Below are positions 35,205 through 39,839 of a stretch of DNA of 39,839 bases, piece after piece. The position numbers were made by a program, and so were the translations under genes. Each line of letters opens with the position of its first letter. The first letter of the stretch is position 1. Origin of the DNA: an uncultured Clostridia bacterium (GTDB taxonomy: Bacteria > Bacillota > Clostridia > TANB77 > CAG-508); contig CALXZX010000001.1 of assembly GCA_944393375.1 (NCBI GenBank), positions 70,988-110,826 of the forward strand, given 5' to 3'. The notes beneath the pieces were generated by a model. It did not search any database. It worked only from the letters and a program-made list of their open reading frames with translations, and had not been told where the DNA came from.

Positions 35205-35884
35205 TTAATATCGACACCTCCAAACATGCAAAAACTATCTACATAAATAGTTGGTAATTTTTCATCATATTTTCTACCTGTTTTGTTTGAAGTTGCTCCA
35301 AAAATTGGTATTGATTTTACTTTTATGTTTACATTTTCTGGTGCTAATATTTCAATTCCACCAAACACAGCACATGTCTTTACTAATTTATCCTCACTAA
35401 TAATGGCTTTCCTTAGATCTAAATCAACACTTCCAAATATAGCATTTATATTTGCACCATTAAATTCTTGATTATTAAAATCTGCTTTAATTTCACCAAA
35501 AGTTGCACCATATTCTTCTAAGTTTTGTCCTTTTTCTTTTAATTCCTTATTTTTCTTTTCCATTTTTCTGTCAATTTTATCTTTGAATATAAGATTAATT
35601 CCAATTAAAATCAATAATACTGGAATTGTTAATCTCCAAATCAAATCAAAATCCAAAATATCTCTACAAGCCAACAATAATAAAATTCCAATAATTAACC
35701 ATACAGCACTCCAAAATTTGTTTTCTCTTGCGATTAATTCTATTGCACTTGGGATAATAATTAATAATGTCCACCAACCATCAAAAAAGATATTGATGTT
35801 TGTAATTTCTAAAGCATTTAAAGTAAGAATGACACCAATTACCACTAATACAATTCCCCATAAAGTATTTGCTAATTTTCTCAT
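35201..35884 (-). CDS. LiaF-like membrane protein (LiaI-LiaF-TM region plus YvqF C-terminal domain)
   Basis: A 227-residue protein. The N-terminal part has four short membrane helices (LWGIVLVVIGVILTLNAL, then WWTLLIIIPSAIEL and two more), matching the LiaI-LiaF-like region. After a charged linker, residues about 120-227 match the cell wall-active antibiotics response domain of LiaF/YvqF, a repeat of INAIFGSVDLDLRKA, CAVFGGIEILAP and FCMFGGVDIK. LiaF in Bacillus holds the LiaRS sensor system in check; no liaRS genes are in this window. ATG at 35882-35884 has GGAGG five nt before it and is preferred over ATG 35896. A GAGCA/TGCTC hairpin (35899-35912) lies in the leader. Confidence 0.85.
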   Translation of the reverse strand: MRKLANTLWGIVLVVIGVILTLNALEITNINIFFDGWWTLLIIIPSAIELIARENKFWSAVWLIIGILLLLACRDILDFDLIWRLTIPVLLILIGINLIFKDKIDRKMEKKNKELKEKGQNLEEYGATFGEIKADFNNQEFNGANINAIFGSVDLDLRKAIISEDKLVKTCAVFGGIEILAPENVNIKVKSIPIFGATSNKTGRKYDEKLPTIYVDSFCMFGGVDIK

Positions 35885-35926
35885 AATAACCTCCATTCGA
35901 GCAACACTGCTCTATCTTTTTTATAT

Positions 35927-35955
35927 ATTTTATCGTATTCTTCTCTTTTTTACAA
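35927..35955 (-). promoter_or_regulatory. Sigma-A-type promoter for the LiaF-like/DUF4097-like pair
   Basis: Minus strand: -35 TTGTAA (35950-35955), spacer 17 nt, -10 TAAAAT (35927-35932), immediately after the terminator of the upstream gene. Confidence 0.5.
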
Positions 35956-35958
35956 TAT

Positions 35959-36006
35959 AAAAAAGAGATTTCCATTAGATTATTTCTTCTAAATTTATCT
36001 CTTTTT
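35959..36006 (-). terminator. Rho-independent terminator after the CDF transporter gene
   Basis: AAAAAGAGAT (35960-35969) and ATCTCTTTTT (35997-36006) pair over 10 bp with a 27-nt loop. The minus strand shows a T-run after the stem, 11 nt past the stop codon. Confidence 0.6.
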
Positions 36007-36016
36007 CTTCTTTTAC

Positions 36017-37180
36017 TTATACATATGAATTTTCAATTTTAGGTACTGCATAATATTTGTCATTTACACTATGTATTTTTTTCTGAACTATATTTTTTAA
36101 TTCTTCATGATTTATTTTATTGTCTGGAGAAACTACTAAGTCAAATATTAAATTAATTCTATCTCCACCATCTGTCATTCTAAAATCATGAATTGAAAAT
36201 TCTGGATTGATTTCCTTTACAATCTCCTCCGTTTTCTTTCTCATTTCATTAATTTCTTCATCATCTGTTACAATTGGGTCCATATGAATCGTTGTAATAC
36301 AATTAAATTCTTCATAAATATCTTGTTCCATTTGGTCTATCACATCATGTGCTTTACAAATGTCACAGTTTGCAGGAACTTCTGCATGAAAAGATACAAT
36401 TTTTCTTCCTGGTCCATAATCATGTACCATAATATCATGAATTCCTGATATCATCTCATATTTTTTAGTAAATTCCTCTAAGTTTTCTACAAATTCCTTA
36501 TCTGGTTTCATTCCTAGTAATAAATCTATGGTTTCTTTTAAAGCTTTAAATCCAGTAAATAAGATGAATATAGCAACTAAAATACTAGCATATCCATCAA
36601 TAGATATTCCAAATATTTTAGCAACAATAGCAGATAATAATACAACAAAAGTTGATATAGAATCTGAAATACTGTCATAAGCATTTCCTTTGATTGCCGC
36701 TGAATCTATTGTTTTTGCAATTTTGTTGTAAAATATAAATAGCCATAATTTTGTTAAAACAGCAATCACTAAAATCACAATAGTAACAGTGCTGATATCT
36801 GGTAATGTTGGATGAATGATCTTGTCAAAAGAACTTTTGAATAATTCGACACCTACTAATACAATTAAGATATCTACAATAAATGCTGTAATATATTCCA
36901 TTCTACCATGTCCCCATGGATGGTCTTTATCTATCTTTTTCTGTGAAACTTTAAACCCAATCATCGTAACAATAGATGAACCTGCATCTGTCACATTGTT
37001 TAATGCATCTGAAATGATAGAAATGGAATTGGCAAATATTCCAATGATTAATTTTACTGCTGATAATAGGATATTGACAACAATTCCTGTTATACTTGAA
37101 AGCATTCCATATTTTGCTCTTGTTTCTGGCTTTTCTACATTTTTATCTTTTATAAATAATTTTATTAATAAGTTTGTCAT
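36017..37180 (-). CDS. Cation diffusion facilitator exporter, Mn-type metal site
   Basis: A 387-residue CDF transporter with six membrane helices and a cytoplasmic domain. The transport site reads Asn61-x3-Asp65 in helix 2 (NNVTDA) and Asp169-x3-Asp173 in helix 5 (DSISD). This ND-DD set is that of manganese exporters such as MntE; zinc exporters have HD-HD. HPWGHGRMEY (87-96) is the usual loop. The tail is longer than normal: one ZT-dimer domain (about 225-305) and a second ferredoxin-like segment (about 310-380) ending YYAVPKIENSYV. It is behind a promoter with a large palindrome (37217-37245), so metal-responsive repression is plausible. GAAGGGGA precedes the ATG. Confidence 0.88.
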   Translation of the reverse strand: MTNLLIKLFIKDKNVEKPETRAKYGMLSSITGIVVNILLSAVKLIIGIFANSISIISDALNNVTDAGSSIVTMIGFKVSQKKIDKDHPWGHGRMEYITAFIVDILIVLVGVELFKSSFDKIIHPTLPDISTVTIVILVIAVLTKLWLFIFYNKIAKTIDSAAIKGNAYDSISDSISTFVVLLSAIVAKIFGISIDGYASILVAIFILFTGFKALKETIDLLLGMKPDKEFVENLEEFTKKYEMISGIHDIMVHDYGPGRKIVSFHAEVPANCDICKAHDVIDQMEQDIYEEFNCITTIHMDPIVTDDEEINEMRKKTEEIVKEINPEFSIHDFRMTDGGDRINLIFDLVVSPDNKINHEELKNIVQKKIHSVNDKYYAVPKIENSYV

Positions 37181-37216
37181 GTTTTCCCCTTCTTCTTATT
37201 GATATTAAACTACATC

Positions 37217-37245
37217 GTTATATCACATTTTATGATATAACACAA
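37217..37245 (-). promoter_or_regulatory. Promoter with overlapping 9-bp palindromic operator, CDF exporter
   Basis: Minus strand: -35 TTGTGT (37240-37245), spacer 17 nt, -10 TATAAC (37217-37222). GTTATATCA-N7-TGATATAAC (37217-37241) covers spacer and -10 exactly. There is no U-run, so an operator is more likely than a terminator. The regulator is not encoded in the window. Confidence 0.5.
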
Positions 37246-37293
37246 TCTTTTATTAATCATATTTTTGGTTTGTATACGTGTAAATATATCACA

Positions 37294-38247
37294 TTAAATC
37301 CAATCTCCACATTTTTTCTTTTTGACCATTTTAAATAATTCTTTGTCCTTTTTTGTTACAATCATATCTTCTATCTCTCCATTATGACATACCTTTAATG
37401 TGATTTTTCCTTTTTCAATCATAGGATGTCTTAAGATTCTGGTTCCTGAATTGTCACATTTTTCTTTAGATATAGCTATATATGAAAATTTTTCATCTTC
37501 ATATGGCAAATCTGCACTTTTTAATACTTTATGTACTTTTGTTCTTTCCATTCGGACAATGGAATGACACCAATCCTCATTTGGCAATGGACATACACCT
37601 TGAAAAGTGCATGGTGCAATAATATAAAGATTATTTTCAATCGCCCTCTTTTGCACTTCTTTGATATTTTGAAATCCTTCTGGTGTTCCTGGCTCTATGA
37701 TTAATATAATGTGATTCGAACTTTTTATCAGTTTGTTTATGACATCTTTTCTGTTTTCTGGTTTGATTTCATTTAACATATAACTTGTCACTACCAAATC
37801 TGCTTTGACATCTAAATCATCTTCTACAATATCCATATAGTCCCATGAAATGTCTTTTAGTTTTGGATTTTGGTTCATAAAAGACTTTCCTAATTCCAGC
37901 ATAACTTGTTCTCTTTCAAAACATTGAATGTTTTTTGTATCCAGCAATTCACTAATTGCCCAGGTCGCTGCTCCTGTTCCTGCCCCTATATCTAGCACAG
38001 ATTGTATATTACCATCTATTCTTTCTAATGTATGTTTTAAAGCTGTATACACTGCTCCATAAGTTGCTGGCATTCTCATAATAGAATAGGCTAATGCTTC
38101 TATTTCTGTATTTAATAATGTATCTCCTGTTCTTTCTTGATACATATATTTTTCACTTAATTGACTCGCATATTGTTTTAATTCTGTTAGTTTTACATGA
38201 TTTAATTTTTCTTCTATTGCATTTTCTAATATATCTGATATTTTCAT
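37294..38247 (-). CDS. Rsm22/METTL17-family ribosome-associated methyltransferase-like protein
   Basis: A 317-residue protein of the Rsm22 family (PF09243). It has a methyltransferase fold with a SAM-binding VLDIGAGTGAATWA (84-97) and the family block IIAPCTFQGVCP...DWCHSIVRMER. Cys213, Cys219, Cys227 and Cys287 match in order and spacing the four Cys that hold an Fe-S cluster in the mitochondrial relative METTL17. Family members bind the small ribosomal subunit during assembly; methyl transfer itself is doubtful in some. ATG at 38245-38247 is chosen because AGGAG is 5 nt before it; the longer reading from 38313 begins inside the promoter region. It seems to be a single-gene unit. Confidence 0.85.
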   Translation of the reverse strand: MKISDILENAIEEKLNHVKLTELKQYASQLSEKYMYQERTGDTLLNTEIEALAYSIMRMPATYGAVYTALKHTLERIDGNIQSVLDIGAGTGAATWAISELLDTKNIQCFEREQVMLELGKSFMNQNPKLKDISWDYMDIVEDDLDVKADLVVTSYMLNEIKPENRKDVINKLIKSSNHIILIIEPGTPEGFQNIKEVQKRAIENNLYIIAPCTFQGVCPLPNEDWCHSIVRMERTKVHKVLKSADLPYEDEKFSYIAISKEKCDNSGTRILRHPMIEKGKITLKVCHNGEIEDMIVTKKDKELFKMVKKKKCGDWI

Positions 38248-38292
38248 ATTAGCTCCTATATTAGTTTTTTTAGTTATCAAATTTTCTAATAT

Positions 38293-38321
38293 ATTATATA
38301 TGAAATTTTGCATATTTTCAA
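38293..38321 (-). promoter_or_regulatory. Sigma-A-type promoter for the Rsm22-family gene
   Basis: Minus strand: -35 TTGAAA (38316-38321), spacer 17 nt, -10 TATAAT (38293-38298). Start near 38286, about 39 nt before the ATG at 38247. Confidence 0.6.
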
Positions 38322-38328
38322 TTTCTTT

Positions 38329-38352
38329 CTATTTTCTTTTAAAAGAAAATAG
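38329..38352. repeat. 24-bp perfect palindrome
   Basis: CTATTTTCTTTT followed directly by its reverse complement, with no loop, between the terminator of the LRR gene and the Rsm22 promoter. It could be a dimeric protein binding site or part of the terminator region. It is wholly AT-rich apart from four G/C pairs, so chance is not excluded. Confidence 0.45.
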
Positions 38353-38385
38353 TATATTCGTTCTCATAAGATACTAGAATATACT
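38351..38385 (-). terminator. Probable terminator after the prepilin-like LRR gene
   Basis: AGTATATTC (38377-38385 on the minus strand) and GAATATACT (38351-38359) make a 9-bp stem with a 17-nt loop. ATTTTCTTTT follows on the minus strand. It begins 12 nt after the stop codon. Confidence 0.55.
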
Positions 38386-38396
38386 TCTAATTTGTT

Positions 38397-39560
38397 TTAT
38401 TCCTCTACTTGCACGGTTAGATCTCCTAAAAACATTTCATCTAACATTGTTTTCATATCTTCATTTTGTACATAAATAACTACAAATATACCTCTAAATG
38501 CATCAGAATTTATTGTTAAATTATTTGAATCTGTCATTAACATTCTTATTTTTCTTAAGCTGTCACATCCTGTAAAAATGTCAGAATCTATATTAGTCAC
38601 ATTGATTGGTATGACTATGTTTTCTAATTTTGAGCAACCATTAAATACTGCATTTCCTATACTTGTTAAATTAATCGGTAATCTTATATTTGATAGATTA
38701 ATATTGTACATAAATGCAAACATTTCTATTTCTTCAATATCTTTTGCCATAGTCACTTTTGTTAAGCTTGTACCTCCTGCAAAAGCAAAATTTCCTATAT
38801 TTGTTATTCCATCACATATAATAACCTCACTAATATATGGCATAATACAAGTATCACTTAGTCCCATCATATACTGTGCTGTTGATACATGCCATGCTGC
38901 TGCACTTGTTATACTTGTTCCTTCATATGTCATTAATGCTCCCATCTTACCTTTACCTTCAATAACAAGTCTGTATTCATCCCCCTCATTAAATGTAAAT
39001 GTTTGACCAGTATCACTCCATGTAAATCCTTCTGGTGTTATACGATTACCTGTTGAATATAATTTGGCTACAATTTCTCCCTCTGCTACATTTCCTGCTT
39101 GTATAGTATCACTCCAAATTCCATCTGTACAAGTCCAAGCCATTATCCATTCATCTTGTCCATAAGGATTTGTAACTGGTAATTCCTCCTCCACTTTACC
39201 ATTATCAACATTATAACTATTTTCTGTATCTGTAAATAAGACATTTAAAGTAGCATCACCATTTTCAGTTACTATTGTCTTATCAGGAATATTTTTGTCT
39301 AATTCATTTTGTAATTCTCTTTCTGTAATGGTCTCTCCTAATTTGTTTATTGTTGCAGATTCATAAGCTATTTCTACTTGTTCTCTTTCTTGAGCAACTA
39401 CAGTATTTTCTTTTGCTTCTGCAGTTCTGGTTAATATTCCATTATCTCCTGTTAAAGTAGCAATCGTTACTCCTGCTAGAATTAATAATACAATAATTGT
39501 GATAACTAATGCAATCAAAGTAATACCTTTATTCTTTTGTTTTTTCTTTTCTTTATTCAT
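38397..39560 (-). CDS. Surface protein with prepilin-like leader and BspA-type LRR domain
   Basis: A 387-residue protein. The first 11 residues are basic (MNKEKKKQKNK), then Gly12 and ITLIALVITIIVLLILAGVTIATL, a class III prepilin-like leader and helix. The Glu normally at position +5 of the mature pilin is Ala. A coiled, charged segment (about 38-110) follows, then a beta-rich region (about 130-225) and four or so BspA-type leucine-rich repeats (about 230-360: ITNIGNFAFAGGTSLTKVTM..., LTSIGNAVFNGCSKLENIVI...). No LPXTG or SLH anchor is present. Such proteins are common and multiplied in gut Clostridia and face the surroundings. AAGGAGGA precedes the ATG. The inverted repeat with promoter directly upstream suggests on/off switching. 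Confidence 0.85.
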   Translation of the reverse strand: MNKEKKKQKNKGITLIALVITIIVLLILAGVTIATLTGDNGILTRTAEAKENTVVAQEREQVEIAYESATINKLGETITERELQNELDKNIPDKTIVTENGDATLNVLFTDTENSYNVDNGKVEEELPVTNPYGQDEWIMAWTCTDGIWSDTIQAGNVAEGEIVAKLYSTGNRITPEGFTWSDTGQTFTFNEGDEYRLVIEGKGKMGALMTYEGTSITSAAAWHVSTAQYMMGLSDTCIMPYISEVIICDGITNIGNFAFAGGTSLTKVTMAKDIEEIEMFAFMYNINLSNIRLPINLTSIGNAVFNGCSKLENIVIPINVTNIDSDIFTGCDSLRKIRMLMTDSNNLTINSDAFRGIFVVIYVQNEDMKTMLDEMFLGDLTVQVEE

Positions 39561-39589
39561 TTTAGAATCCTCCTTCTTTTGTTTTCTTG

Positions 39590-39608
39590 AAGTCTAATAC
39601 TTAAGGAA
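39590..39608. repeat. Left 19-bp inverted repeat of a putative invertible promoter
   Basis: AAGTCTAATACTTAAGGAA, an exact reverse complement of 39763-39781. It lies 30 nt upstream of the LRR gene ATG, in what would be its 5' leader, just before the ribosome binding site. Confidence 0.75.
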
Positions 39609-39762
39609 AAATAAAAAAGCAAAAATAGCTTGTTATTTCATTATTTACAAACTATTTTCACTTTTTATTTTTTACTTTTTATTTTCAAAAAATCATGTAT
39701 GAAATTCATTTTATAACTATTGACTTTACTATTTTTTATTGTTATTATATTTTTAACTTTAA
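39609..39762. other. 154-bp putative invertible segment between the 19-bp inverted repeats
   Basis: It holds no ORF, is extremely AT-rich and contains a good promoter on the plus strand near its right end. Near its left end a weak AT hairpin (about 39609-39636) with a T-run on the minus strand could hamper read-through towards the LRR gene in the present orientation. The mirror position of base x after inversion is 79371 minus x. Confidence 0.5.
39720..39748 (+). promoter_or_regulatory. Sigma-A-type promoter inside the inverted repeats, pointing away from the LRR gene
   Basis: Plus strand: -35 TTGACT (39720-39725), spacer 17 nt, -10 TATTAT (39743-39748), start expected near 39755. No match of similar quality faces the LRR gene in the segment. 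After inversion it would lie at about 39623-39651 on the minus strand and start RNA near 39616, 56 nt before the ATG. Confidence 0.55.
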
Positions 39763-39781
39763 TTCCTTAAGTATTAGACTT
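39763..39781. repeat. Right 19-bp inverted repeat of a putative invertible promoter
   Basis: TTCCTTAAGTATTAGACTT, the exact reverse complement of 39590-39608. The match ends sharply on both sides, as expected for a recombination site or terminal repeat. Confidence 0.75.
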
Positions 39782-39802
39782 AACGTTTTTACAATACATG
39801 TT

Positions 39803-39839
39803 TTAAAAATCTTTAATAATATCTTTAACAAATTCCCAA
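39803..39839 (-). CDS. Possible C-terminal end of a gene entering from the right edge
   Basis: On the minus strand the last codons read WEFVKDIIKDF and then TAA. The composition is protein-like, but eleven codons are too few to prove a gene. If real, the plus-strand promoter at 39720 now fires antisense into it. Confidence 0.3.
   Translation of the reverse strand, partial: WEFVKDIIKDF

Noticed and set aside
37181..37293. yybP-ykoY Mn riboswitch ahead of the CDF exporter
   Set aside because: No paired helices with the conserved loops are visible; the only structure is a palindrome that coincides with the promoter.

Overview
The window is a very AT-rich, Gram-positive type chromosome segment, most likely from an uncultured, fermentative member of the Clostridia. 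The reasons are a TagH-type wall polymer exporter, LiaF-like proteins, purine-rich Shine-Dalgarno sites (AAAGGAGG type), sigma-A-like promoters, a pta-ackA acetate module and a BspA-type LRR protein behind a prepilin-like leader. Every gene I accept lies on the minus strand, so transcription runs from high to low coordinates. I see no tRNA, rRNA, CRISPR array, transposase or phage gene, and no gene-free stretch longer than 300 bases.

Layout from left to right. (1) 1-3354: operon for making and exporting a surface glycan (TagH-like ATPase, GT2-GT4 fused glycosyltransferase, ABC-2 permease cut by the window edge). (2) 3372-12683: a probable wall-polymer operon with its promoter at 12655-12683. 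It holds a glucosaminidase and an amidase, each with seven copies of the same Ig-like repeat, then a pyruvyl transferase, an MBOAT acyltransferase and a DHHW protein, the last two forming an O-acetylation pair. (3) 12685-13559: membrane-anchored protein with two cadherin-like domains. (4) 13689-15498: small membrane peptide plus guaB. (5) 15558-19472: 53-codon leader-like ORF, then a heterodimeric ABC exporter (BmrC/BmrD type). (6) 19462-23572: pta, NUDIX hydrolase and two tandem acetate kinases. (7) 23602-25926: metK and a PAP2-DgkA fusion that looks like an undecaprenol recycling enzyme. (8) 25933-29621: membrane protein with a frameshifted 5' end, Cys-rich repeat protein and an orphan HerA/VirB4-like ATPase. 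(9) 29637-31555: lipid kinase, AraC/GyrI-like regulator and a 145-nt palindromic element. (10) 31600-35955: MacB-like ABC protein, then LiaF-like and DUF4097-like envelope proteins. (11) 36017-38321: Mn-type CDF exporter and an Rsm22-family protein. (12) 38397-39839: prepilin-like LRR surface protein with an inverted-repeat-flanked promoter upstream of it.

A common theme is the cell envelope: glycan export, pyruvylation, O-acetylation, peptidoglycan hydrolysis, lipid-carrier recycling, antibiotic-type ABC exporters and envelope-stress proteins. The strongest candidate for an undescribed system is the apparent invertible promoter at 39590-39781. A perfect 19-bp inverted repeat encloses 154 bp carrying a TTGACT-N17-TATTAT promoter that currently points away from the adjacent surface-protein gene. 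Second is a 53-codon ORF with alternative hairpins ahead of the heterodimeric ABC exporter, similar in layout to the Bacillus bmrB-bmrCD attenuation system.
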